From the NCBI GenBank assembly GCA_937925655.1, contig CALAMC010000065.1, positions 1 through 64,000 of the forward strand: a DNA stretch of 64,000 nt. Reading direction: 5' to 3'. A program made the position numbers and the translations under genes. Shown here in pieces: positions 32,196 to 40,498 of the stretch (its first letter is position 1; each line of letters starts with the position of its first letter). The DNA is from an uncultured candidate division Zixibacteria bacterium. Its GTDB lineage: Bacteria; Zixibacteria; MSB-5A5; GN15; PGXB01. The notes under the pieces were generated by a model. It ran no database searches, was not told the origin of the DNA, and was given only the letters and a program-made list of their open reading frames with translations.

Positions 32196-33317
32196 TCAAT
32201 CTCCCAGGCATTGGATGATGCCGTTATGCAGGGCCACGAATATTGAACCATCGGAGGCAATCGCCGGCAGGCGGATTTCCTGATCGAATTGGCGGCGTGA
32301 AACCAGTTTTCCGGAAGCGTGGTCGAGGCAGTACAAATGTCGGTCAAGGGAAGCGAAGACGACGAACTGCCCGGCAATAATCGGCGAGGAAATTATGACG
32401 CCGCCGGTTTCATAGTCCCAGACGGTTTGCCCGGTTTTCTTATCCAGCGCGCGTAAATAGCCGCCGCTATCGCCAATATAAACCAGATTATCATCGGCGG
32501 CCGGGGAACACCAGATGGGCCAGTCGAATTTGCGATCCCACAAAGGCCGTCCGGTGCCGGTTTCGAGAGCATAGAAGCCGCCGAAATTATCGGCGACAAA
32601 AACGTTATCATTGATAACCACTTTTGAAACCAGCGGACCGCCCAAGGTGAGTTTTTGTATCAGTTCACCGAGTGAGGCTTCATAGACATTTATATCTCCG
32701 TCGTCCATCGGAAAATACACCCTGCCTTCATAATAACTTGGACCGGCCAAACAAACGGCATCGGTCGAATCGGACCAGATGGTCTTCCCGGACACACAAT
32801 CCAGACAATACACGCGACCGTCCGTGCCGCATACAAAAAGCTTATTATCCTTTATTATCGGCGCACCGGAGATATCCTTTAAATGCCGTTTCCAGAGAAT
32901 GTTGCGGTTATATAAATTAAGGCAGAGCAGTTCATTTTTTGGGGCATCCAGACCGAAAAAGGCCAGTGAGTCACATAAAACAACTCCGCCCCGAACGGGA
33001 TGCCGCATCTTGAGGAGGCCCTTAAACTTGCCTGTACGCAAATCAAAAAAGCTAACTTTACCTTTGCTGTCACTCACAATAAGACAGCCCGCCCCGATAA
33101 CCATCGGTCCGGCCGGGGCGCCGGAAACGCGGTCTTCCCAGATCAAATTCAGTTTCCCGGAAAAATCATACGGGGAGCGAGCCCCGGCGGCAATATCATA
33201 TCGCGAAAAAGGCCAGGAGGATTCCGGATATTCAAAGCTTAGTTTCATTTTGAATTTACGGGAACACCCGGTTAAAGTTAAGGCCATAAGAATCAATATG
33301 ATAAATGCATTTTTCAT
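32196..33317 (-). CDS. PQQ-like beta-propeller lipoprotein
   Basis: A 373-residue lipoprotein with lipobox Cys18 (Leu-Thr-Gly-Cys). The mature protein is a chain of PQQ-type blades, recognised by repeated Gly-x-Val-Tyr-Cys-Leu-Asp / Gly-Arg-Pro-Leu-Trp-Asp / Lys-Thr-Gly-Gln-Thr-Val-Trp-Asp-Tyr motifs, as in BamB. It therefore probably works at the outer membrane as a protein-binding propeller, not as a PQQ enzyme. Its ATG overlaps the stop of the zincin-barrel gene (TGATG). Confidence 0.85.
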   Translation of the reverse strand: MKNAFIILILMALTLTGCSRKFKMKLSFEYPESSWPFSRYDIAAGARSPYDFSGKLNLIWEDRVSGAPAGPMVIGAGCLIVSDSKGKVSFFDLRTGKFKGLLKMRHPVRGGVVLCDSLAFFGLDAPKNELLCLNLYNRNILWKRHLKDISGAPIIKDNKLFVCGTDGRVYCLDCVSGKTIWSDSTDAVCLAGPSYYEGRVYFPMDDGDINVYEASLGELIQKLTLGGPLVSKVVINDNVFVADNFGGFYALETGTGRPLWDRKFDWPIWCSPAADDNLVYIGDSGGYLRALDKKTGQTVWDYETGGVIISSPIIAGQFVVFASLDRHLYCLDHASGKLVSRRQFDQEIRLPAIASDGSIFVALHNGIIQCLGD

Positions 33318-36109
33318 CAGAAGTTCCATCCGAAGAAAAAGTCAAAATCGGTTCGCGGGCTGATGGAATGGAAATCGGTCGTTCGGGCGAAATCAAATCT
33401 CAAGACGACATATGGTCCCAGCGCTACTCTGAATCCGGCCCCGGTTGAAGCCAGAACCTCGTCGAAGCGATCTTCCCAAATTGACCCGACGTCGAAGAAA
33501 ATGGCTCCTCGAATAGCCTGAAAACCTATGCCCCCAAAGGGAAAGCCGACCAGGAGATTATCAATCAGCGGGAAACGAAGCTCGTGCGAGGCGAAAAGAA
33601 TGTTGGGGTCATAAAAAGCCCGTCGATTAAAGCCGCGAAATGACCAGCTTCCGCCAAAATATATCCGTTGCGGTTCGACCCCGGCGGAGCTATAGGCGAA
33701 CAGACGCGAGGCAAAAGCCGAATACCGCCCCAGACGGAAATAATGCCGGATATCCGCCACGCCGGTACGGCTGTACATACGGCCCTTGTCAAGAGCGGCG
33801 GTCAGCCCCAAAGTCAAATTATAGCGGTGCCCCTCCAGCGGCCCGGAAATATCCCAGATGCTGTTGTCGGAAACGAATGATACGAAATTAGAAACGAGCA
33901 GGGCTTCGCGTTTGCGGTCGAATAGCCAAATATCCTTCTTGGAATATCGGATATACGAACTGGCCTCGAACCGTTCGAATTTCGATACGGGATAATTGAC
34001 ATATAACAGCCCACCAACCTGCCGTTCGAAAAAGTAGCCTTCTTCATCGTTATAGTACTCATCATAGAAGTGAAACAGCCCGGCCCCCCAATTAAGCCGT
34101 CGTTTTTTATTGAGGTAAGTTATGCCGACGTTGAAGCTCGACAGAAAGTCATCCTTGGTTTCGGCGGTATTGGTCAGAAGAAAATAAAAGACGTTGTCAC
34201 CGAGCATGTCGGACAGGGCTACCTGCAATCCGCCCAGAGTTCCATAAACCGGGTCATAAGAGATGGCCGACTGGGCGATATCAAAGGAATACTCGGTGTT
34301 GTACTTAAACGATGACCGTGCCGACCGGCCGTCTATCTGTCCGGGCTTCCAGAATGCTTTGCCCACCGGAGTTTCCGTCGCCGCCACCGTCATGGTATCG
34401 GTGATTTCCATGCTGTAGAGGTGAAAGCCCATATCCTGATACCCTGTAAACAGGACCTCATCGTTATCCTGAAGAACGCGGGGATCGAAGGCTCCGGTCA
34501 GCAAATTGGTAATCTTGTTGATACTGCCATCCGGGTTATTGCGATATATATTGAAAGAGCCATCACGGTCGGAGGCAAAATAAAGACCATGGCGATCGGG
34601 TTCCGGGGATATGTCAATCCAGTTTCCATAAGTAAGCTGGACCATGTGTCGGTCATTGCGCGACATGCCAAAAAGATTCTGGGCGCCGATATCACCGTCG
34701 GCACAGCGGTCCGAGGAAAAGATAATCGAATCGCCGCCAAGGCTATAAGCCGGGGTAATGTCATTATAATGGTCATCCGTGAGTTGAATCAAATCGCCGG
34801 TTAACAGGTCGACTTCATATATATCGGTATAACCGCGCTTGGTCGAGGCGCTGAAAACAGCGCGGTTGCCGTCGGGCGAAAAGCGCGGCGATGATATCGC
34901 CACCAGATGCGAAAAGTGGTATTTCTGAAGATTGCGGCGAGTATAAATGTCATACATATATAACACATCTGATTCTTTCGATTTCGAAGAAAACAAAACG
35001 CGGCCGTCGTTGCGGGCGTCGATACCGCTTTGCAGAAGATGCAGGGATTCATAGCCCGCCGACTGCTCCCCTTTCAGGATGGTGTGCAGTTCCACCTTTT
35101 CTCCACCCCGTGGCATCATGTACAAACCGGAATAACCTCGCTTGTTGGCTTTGTAGACAATCCAGTCGCCGCTATGCCGTTCGTTGTCGAGAGTTATCGG
35201 AACCCCCTTGACGGCATAGCCGCTGTTGGTCAACTGGCGGGCTTCTCTCTTGACCAGGCCGCCATCGGCCATATCCGGATAGTATTTTTTCTTGAGGCTG
35301 TATTCCCACTTACGGGAGACTTCCGGCAGTTTATCGCCGAGGGTATATTCGACCAGTTCCTCGAAACGATGGAAACGCCACCAGTTTTCAAACATCAAAG
35401 TCAGTTTATGCGGGCCGTAATGTTCATGGATGAACTGGCAGATGGATTGTCCGATTTTATACATTAGGAAAGTGCCGCTGATCTGATACAACTGCTCGAT
35501 CGGAATTATTCGTCCGGATAAAACCATATCTTTAATCATCATATCGGCTTCACTGTCCCAGTCGGTCGACCAGAACTCGGCCAGGCCTTCAATTAACCAA
35601 AGTGGCGGCGGCGCCATCCGCACCAGCCGGTGCTTCGACAGCGTCCGCTCCAATTTCGATATGGTAAATACGTGCACCAGTTCATGGCGAACCACGTGCT
35701 CAAAAGCCCGGAATGAACCAAGGTAGGGCACGACCACACGCCCTTTTAAAAATTCGGTGAACCCGCCGACCGATTCGGGAAGAAGCGATGGGATGACATT
35801 GGTCTGCGAGAAGTAATTTCCGGAACTGTAAAAAATCAGGGGGATTTTTTCGTAAATTTCATGGTTAAATTTCGAAGCCAGTTCGCGATAGGCATCCTCG
35901 CCAATTCGCGCCCCGATACGTGCAATTTCATCTTCTTCGGGATAAAAGTAAATGCGGAAGTGTTCTGTTTCCAGAACCTGCCAATCGAAATCGGTGTACT
36001 GGACCTTGTTTTTGCCGAAATAAAACTGCCCGAAGGCCATGGAGGCGCTAAGAATAATAAACAGTACCGAAAACAATATTGGCGTTATTTTTCTGAAAAC
36101 ATGAAGCAT
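33317..36109 (-). CDS. Zincin-like protease domain fused to TolB-type propeller and outer-membrane barrel
   Basis: A 930-residue exported protein with three parts. After a signal peptide (about 28 residues) comes a gluzincin-like domain with His-Glu-Leu-Val-His at 142-146 and a downstream Gly-Leu-Ala-Glu at 175-178 supplying the third metal ligand. Next is a WD40/PD40-like propeller with Arg-Phe-Ser-Pro-Asp-Gly-Asn and Ile-Ile-Phe-Ser-Ser-Asp-Arg blades. The last 300 residues form an Omp85/D15-like barrel with Gly-Gly-Ser-Trp-Ser-Phe-Arg-Gly-Phe and a terminal Trp-Asn-Phe. No POTRA domain is evident. First gene of a coupled three-gene operon. Confidence 0.85.
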   Translation of the reverse strand: MLHVFRKITPILFSVLFIILSASMAFGQFYFGKNKVQYTDFDWQVLETEHFRIYFYPEEDEIARIGARIGEDAYRELASKFNHEIYEKIPLIFYSSGNYFSQTNVIPSLLPESVGGFTEFLKGRVVVPYLGSFRAFEHVVRHELVHVFTISKLERTLSKHRLVRMAPPPLWLIEGLAEFWSTDWDSEADMMIKDMVLSGRIIPIEQLYQISGTFLMYKIGQSICQFIHEHYGPHKLTLMFENWWRFHRFEELVEYTLGDKLPEVSRKWEYSLKKKYYPDMADGGLVKREARQLTNSGYAVKGVPITLDNERHSGDWIVYKANKRGYSGLYMMPRGGEKVELHTILKGEQSAGYESLHLLQSGIDARNDGRVLFSSKSKESDVLYMYDIYTRRNLQKYHFSHLVAISSPRFSPDGNRAVFSASTKRGYTDIYEVDLLTGDLIQLTDDHYNDITPAYSLGGDSIIFSSDRCADGDIGAQNLFGMSRNDRHMVQLTYGNWIDISPEPDRHGLYFASDRDGSFNIYRNNPDGSINKITNLLTGAFDPRVLQDNDEVLFTGYQDMGFHLYSMEITDTMTVAATETPVGKAFWKPGQIDGRSARSSFKYNTEYSFDIAQSAISYDPVYGTLGGLQVALSDMLGDNVFYFLLTNTAETKDDFLSSFNVGITYLNKKRRLNWGAGLFHFYDEYYNDEEGYFFERQVGGLLYVNYPVSKFERFEASSYIRYSKKDIWLFDRKREALLVSNFVSFVSDNSIWDISGPLEGHRYNLTLGLTAALDKGRMYSRTGVADIRHYFRLGRYSAFASRLFAYSSAGVEPQRIYFGGSWSFRGFNRRAFYDPNILFASHELRFPLIDNLLVGFPFGGIGFQAIRGAIFFDVGSIWEDRFDEVLASTGAGFRVALGPYVVLRFDFARTTDFHSISPRTDFDFFFGWNF

Positions 36110-36268
36110 AGCAAAATTTAATTTAATTACGGCGACTCCGGAAAAACATAAAAATTATTCGCCATATCCTGCCAGAATATATTCAACCGCTCACAATTCA
36201 GCACATTATTATCTATATCGGCGGCAAGGCGTTATACTAAAAGTGAGGATTAACAGGGCGGCTTCCAA

Positions 36269-37258
36269 TCAATATACGATTCCGGTCTTATATTTGCAAA
36301 AAGAACAATCGCCTCCAGTCAGCCCGGCAATTTCGATATTATAATAATTGCGTTTGATCAGTGCTCGGCCGCATTGGGGGCAAAGGGTATCGGATTTGCC
36401 CGGAACATTGACGTTACCGAGATAGACAAACTTGAGCTTGTTCCGAGCGATATCATACGCTTTCAGAAGCGTCTCGGTCGGGGTCCGGGGGCGAGTCATT
36501 TTGTAGGTCGGATAATAGGCTGAAAAATGCAGAGGTATTTTATCGGACAACCCGGCCAAAAAATCGGTAATTTGCTCGAAATCTGAAATCGCATCATTCA
36601 GACCCGGAATGACCAGATTAGTGATTTCCAGATGAATCTTGGCGCGATACAGACATTCGATAGTTTCTTTAACCGGCTCCAACTGACCTTTGCAGATTTT
36701 TTTATAGAAATCGGGGCGCATGCTTTTCAAGTCAATATTGGCGGCATCAATAGACGGAATTAACTCCTTAAGAGGATCGGGATTAATATAACCATTGCTG
36801 ACAATAACATTTTTAAGACCCTTATCCCTGACAGCGCTGGCGGCATCAAGAATGTATTCAAACCAAATCAGCGGTTCCGAATATGTATAGGCAACACCGA
36901 TAGAACCAGATTTGCCGGCAAGGACAGCCAAATCGGACGGGGCCAGATAGCGCGTGGGCACTTTCATCTGTGAAATTTCCCAGTTTTGACAGTTTTCACA
37001 TCCAAGGTTGCATCCGTTGGGGCCGGTGGAAAAAATCATAGAGCCGGGATAATAATGATACAGCGGTTTTTTCTCGATCGGGTCATAGGCCGCCGAGACG
37101 ATTTCGCCGTAATTATCGACCATCAGTTTGCCATCGATATTGGTGCGGCAACCACATATACCGGTTTTGGACTCGGCTAAAAGGCAATCGGCCGGGCACA
37201 GACGGCACCGGACCTTATTATTCTCAAGGCTTTCCCAATGGCGGGCATCTCTTATCAT
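36269..37258 (-). CDS. amrS: AmmeMemoRadiSam-system radical SAM enzyme
   Basis: The 329-residue protein is a radical SAM enzyme related to pyruvate formate-lyase activase. The cluster Cys83, Cys87 and Cys90 lie in Gly-Cys-Asn-Leu-Gly-Cys-Glu-Asn-Cys, and the N-terminal Cys-rich motif (Cys18, Cys21, Cys25, Cys35, Cys37) is typical of AmrS. The name comes from a three-gene system whose Memo and AMMECR1 partners are absent here. Its ATG overlaps the end of the GT9-GmhB gene by 4 nt. The reaction it catalyses in this organism cannot be inferred. Confidence 0.9.
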   Translation of the reverse strand: MIRDARHWESLENNKVRCRLCPADCLLAESKTGICGCRTNIDGKLMVDNYGEIVSAAYDPIEKKPLYHYYPGSMIFSTGPNGCNLGCENCQNWEISQMKVPTRYLAPSDLAVLAGKSGSIGVAYTYSEPLIWFEYILDAASAVRDKGLKNVIVSNGYINPDPLKELIPSIDAANIDLKSMRPDFYKKICKGQLEPVKETIECLYRAKIHLEITNLVIPGLNDAISDFEQITDFLAGLSDKIPLHFSAYYPTYKMTRPRTPTETLLKAYDIARNKLKFVYLGNVNVPGKSDTLCPQCGRALIKRNYYNIEIAGLTGGDCSFCKYKTGIVY

Positions 37259-38826
37259 GGCTTTATCCCGAGCGTTTTCCCGATATATTTTACGGCATCG
37301 AGAAGATTGTCGGCAACGGTTTCCGGCGGGAAAGAGTCATGGGAAGCCATTCTATTCATGCTGTCCTGTCCGTATCCGGTGCGCACCAGTATTCCTTTTC
37401 CCCCGGTGGCGTAAGCCAGGCGGACATCGGATAATTTGTCCCCGATGCAATACGAAGCAAAGGGATTTATACCGTACTGCCGTGCCGTCCGTTCAACCAT
37501 GCCGGCGGCAGGTTTGCGCATGAACGATTTTTGGGCAAATGGTTCGACCGAACCGTGCTCATAGTAGGGGCAGTATAAAATGTCATCGAGGGGCGCCCCT
37601 TTGGCGGCAAACAGCGAGCGGATGCGTTCATTGACGCGGTCAACCTGTTCCAGGTCGAAATATCCTCGCGCCACGCCCGACTGATTGGACAGGACAATGA
37701 TTTTGAATCCCATGTCCCGGCCCAATCGGATGGCTTCGATTGAACCTTCTTCGGGGTCGACCTGTTCCGGATCGGATAAAAAGCTCTTTTCTTTTATCAG
37801 GGTTCCGTCGCGATCTATAAACAGGGCGGCCGCGGTTTCAGATTTTTTCTCCAGGGCATCGATAATTTGGCCAAACACATAATCGACCTCTATGCGGTCG
37901 AAACAGTATTGCTTATCACGATAACAGGGTCTTTTGCCATGCAACGAACAGGGGCGGCAGGGTTCTTCGACCTGGATTATTCGATCGTGCCATCCCCGGG
38001 GTGAAAAGCCCAGAGTGGGGTGAGTCGGCCCAAACAAGGCCAGCACCGGAGTTCCCACCGCCGAGCCGATATGCATCAAACCGGAATCGTTGGAAAGCAG
38101 AAGATTGGCCGATGCGATTTCCGCGGCAATATCGGGCAGTGAAGCATCGATTATAACGCGAATGTCCGGTGATTTATCCATCACATCTGATTCATACAAT
38201 GGTTTGTCTTTTTCGGTTAAAAGCAGAACAATGTCAGCCGCATTTTCAGCGCGCAAACGCGTGACAAGCTCGCGGAAACGCTTTGGCGGCCACTGTTTGG
38301 TCGGATACGATGCCCCCGGCGCAATCGCCACAAGCGGCTTATTGGCAACCGGTCGCGATATGCGGGAAGGTCTCAACAACGGTCTTCGCGTGAACACGTC
38401 TCCCCCGCAGGCGGTGACGGCGGCGTTATAGAGGTCAATAGTATGGGGTGGATTGGCACTACTGCGGTGCAGTTTGACAGCCATGAATCTTTCGCGGCGC
38501 CGCTTGGGATATTGGGCTTTGACCGGTGCGGCAATATGACGCATCAGATAATTGGAGCGGAAGTTACCGTGGAGGTCGCAAATAATATCGATGCCATGTT
38601 TATCGAAAAATTCGCCGGTGCGGAATAACTCCAGCAGGCTGATTTTGCGGGGCAATGAAATTGTTTCATCGACGCCGGTCATCATTCCGGCCAGAGGCGC
38701 ATTTTGTTCGCGCGTCAGAAAAAATATTTTAGAATCGGGAAATGATAACTTCAGATTCAATATCGGAGCCGAGGCCAAAACAACATCGCCAATCGAACCC
38801 AGCCTGATAACCAGAATATTATTCAT
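37255..38826 (-). CDS. Heptosyltransferase (GT9) fused to a GmhB-like HAD phosphatase
   Basis: A 523-residue bifunctional protein. Residues 1 to about 328 are a GT9 ADP-heptose:LPS heptosyltransferase, with Arg-Leu-Gly-Ser-Ile-Gly-Asp at 8-14 and the donor-site Ser-Asn-Asp-Ser-Gly-Leu-Met-His. Residues 334-523 are a histidinol-phosphatase/GmhB-type HAD domain: Asp338 and Asp340 in Phe-Ile-Asp-Arg-Asp-Gly-Thr, Ser-Asn-Gln-Ser-Gly-Val-Ala-Arg-Gly, and Gly-Asp-Lys-Leu-Ser-Asp. The GmhB zinc loop keeps only one of its usual cysteines. It would join heptose-bisphosphate dephosphorylation to heptose transfer. Adjacent to uppP. Confidence 0.9.
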   Translation of the reverse strand: MNNILVIRLGSIGDVVLASAPILNLKLSFPDSKIFFLTREQNAPLAGMMTGVDETISLPRKISLLELFRTGEFFDKHGIDIICDLHGNFRSNYLMRHIAAPVKAQYPKRRRERFMAVKLHRSSANPPHTIDLYNAAVTACGGDVFTRRPLLRPSRISRPVANKPLVAIAPGASYPTKQWPPKRFRELVTRLRAENAADIVLLLTEKDKPLYESDVMDKSPDIRVIIDASLPDIAAEIASANLLLSNDSGLMHIGSAVGTPVLALFGPTHPTLGFSPRGWHDRIIQVEEPCRPCSLHGKRPCYRDKQYCFDRIEVDYVFGQIIDALEKKSETAAALFIDRDGTLIKEKSFLSDPEQVDPEEGSIEAIRLGRDMGFKIIVLSNQSGVARGYFDLEQVDRVNERIRSLFAAKGAPLDDILYCPYYEHGSVEPFAQKSFMRKPAAGMVERTARQYGINPFASYCIGDKLSDVRLAYATGGKGILVRTGYGQDSMNRMASHDSFPPETVADNLLDAVKYIGKTLGIKP

Positions 38827-38827
38827 C

Positions 38828-39601
38828 TTAGACGAAATATACTAAGCCGACCGTGCCCACCAAAAGACAATAAATGCCGAAATACTGGAATTTCCCCTTG
38901 CGCACAATGCTTAAAAGAAGGTATACGGCCAGAAGGCCGGATAAAAATGACAAAATTGTCCCCGTCAGATACTGGCCGGCCAAAGCGACGTCGAGGTTAA
39001 AAAGTTCTTTTATTTTGAAGACGGCGGCCCCGACAATGGCCGGAATGGAGAGCAAAAAGGAAAACTCGGCGGCGGTGGTAGCGTTGACACCGGCGAAGAG
39101 ACCAAAGGATATGGTCGACCCGGAGCGGGAGATCCCAGGGAAAATGGCCATAGCCTGTCCGAGACCGATAAACAACGAATTAAGCCATGACAGTCTTTTT
39201 TCCTTCTTTGGGGCCAACCCGGTTAATAGGAGCATGACGCCCGTCACCAAAAGCATTATCGATGTCAAAAACGGTGATCCGAAGGCGGCTTCGATAGTGT
39301 CTTCAAGCGTGAGCGCCACAATAACGGCTGGAATAGTGGCAATGATAATATAGAAAACAAGTTTCCGTTGTTCAACCATTGTTGTATCAAACAATGATCG
39401 AATCATGGCCATGATTCGTTTTCGGAAATAAATCAAAACGGCCAGAAGCGTTCCCAGATGCACGAGTAGTTCAAAAGTCACGCCCGGATTTTTGGCCCCA
39501 AGCAGGTGTTCAGTCAGGACCAGATGGCCGGACGAAGATACCGGTAAAAATTCGGTCAGGCCCTGCAGAAGTCCCAGCAGTATGGCGTCGAAATAGCTCA
39601 T
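38828..39601 (-). CDS. uppP: Undecaprenyl-diphosphatase
   Basis: A 257-residue polytopic membrane enzyme (BacA/UppP) that dephosphorylates undecaprenyl diphosphate to recycle the lipid carrier for peptidoglycan and O-antigen. Both motifs are present: Glu-Phe-Leu-Pro-Val-Ser-Ser-Ser-Gly-His and Pro-Gly-Ile-Ser-Arg-Ser-Gly-Ser-Thr. The ATG at 39601 is chosen over one seven codons upstream since it begins the first membrane segment. One base separates its stop from the GT9-GmhB ATG, placing lipid carrier recycling with LPS assembly. Confidence 0.97.
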   Translation of the reverse strand: MSYFDAILLGLLQGLTEFLPVSSSGHLVLTEHLLGAKNPGVTFELLVHLGTLLAVLIYFRKRIMAMIRSLFDTTMVEQRKLVFYIIIATIPAVIVALTLEDTIEAAFGSPFLTSIMLLVTGVMLLLTGLAPKKEKRLSWLNSLFIGLGQAMAIFPGISRSGSTISFGLFAGVNATTAAEFSFLLSIPAIVGAAVFKIKELFNLDVALAGQYLTGTILSFLSGLLAVYLLLSIVRKGKFQYFGIYCLLVGTVGLVYFV

Positions 39602-39658
39602 ATTAAAACTCCGGTGCATCACCGGAGCCCTTCATTTCTAAATTGTTAATTACCTTAA

Positions 39659-40309
39659 TCAGAATGTCCTGATATCGATTCCGGTAAAAAATCCAAAATT
39701 GCCGTCGGCTTGAATTTCGGCGTAGATATGCAAATCCTGGGACATTTCGAATTTACCGCCGACATTTAATCCCGCCCGGAAATCGGATTCAGAATCAAAA
39801 TCAGCGATGGAGATATGCTCCAGGCGGATATTGAATCGGGCATATGGTACAAGGCGACGTCCGGAATTGAATTTATAGGGAATCGAACCGATGGCATTGG
39901 CACCCAGATCCCAGACGCTGGCACCTTCAAGATTGGTGTATTCAAAAAAGCCGCCGAAGGCCAGATCAAAGGGGTTTTTGGTATGGCGATCGTAGTAATC
40001 CATAAATTCATATTTAAAATCCAGAGCCAATGTCAGCGAGGGGTCGGCGTCTTTGGCGTCGGGATCAAAAAATCCCAGCTTGATACGGCCTTCCGTATAT
40101 TCCGAGAAACCGTACGTGATCGACCCGAACAGGGTCGTTCCATTGTCGCCGATCCCGGCGAAACCGCCGATATAACCGACACCGAAACCGCAGGCGTCGG
40201 CAGTCGAAAGATATCCAGTGGTCAATCCGAAGGTATCGCCGAAGGCAGACGAACCGGATATAATAGTTGCCGAAACCAGAATTACAGCACCCAGTTTTTT
40301 CAAATTCAT
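39659..40309 (-). CDS. Outer-membrane beta-barrel protein
   Basis: A 216-residue exported protein: signal peptide of about 24 residues ending Ser-Ala-Phe-Gly, then a regular run of amphipathic strands with aromatic ends, for example Leu-Ala-Leu-Asp-Phe-Lys-Tyr-Glu-Phe and Pro-Tyr-Ala-Arg-Phe-Asn-Ile-Arg-Leu-Glu, ending Asp-Ile-Arg-Thr-Phe. Looks like a 10-12-strand barrel. Function unknown. It is transcribed divergently from the SNF transporter, with the two promoters sharing an inverted repeat. Confidence 0.75.
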   Translation of the reverse strand: MNLKKLGAVILVSATIISGSSAFGDTFGLTTGYLSTADACGFGVGYIGGFAGIGDNGTTLFGSITYGFSEYTEGRIKLGFFDPDAKDADPSLTLALDFKYEFMDYYDRHTKNPFDLAFGGFFEYTNLEGASVWDLGANAIGSIPYKFNSGRRLVPYARFNIRLEHISIADFDSESDFRAGLNVGGKFEMSQDLHIYAEIQADGNFGFFTGIDIRTF

Positions 40310-40342
40310 TTAATCCTCCGTATCGTAATTTTATTTTTTCAA

Positions 40343-40445
40343 AGTCTATTACTGTTGTTATACGGTGTCAACTAAAAATGTGTTCCATGACATTTTGGCC
40401 CATGGATTCTTTTAGTTGACAAGCATTTAGACACTGTCATATAAT
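40343..40445. promoter_or_regulatory. Divergent promoters sharing an inverted repeat
   Basis: On plus, TTGACA (40416-40421) and TATAAT (40440-40445) are perfect consensus boxes spaced by 18 bases, driving the transporter. On minus, TTGACA (40371-40366) and TAGACT (40348-40343) are spaced by 17, driving the barrel gene. An 11-bp perfect inverted repeat, GTCAACTAAAA (40367-40377) and TTTTAGTTGAC (40410-40420), overlaps both -35 boxes, so one dimeric regulator or looped dimer could act on both. Confidence 0.65.
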
Positions 40446-40498
40446 CGTTGTCATTGACAAAGTCGCGAAATTTTGGCCATCCTTTGGAGGACGAATAT

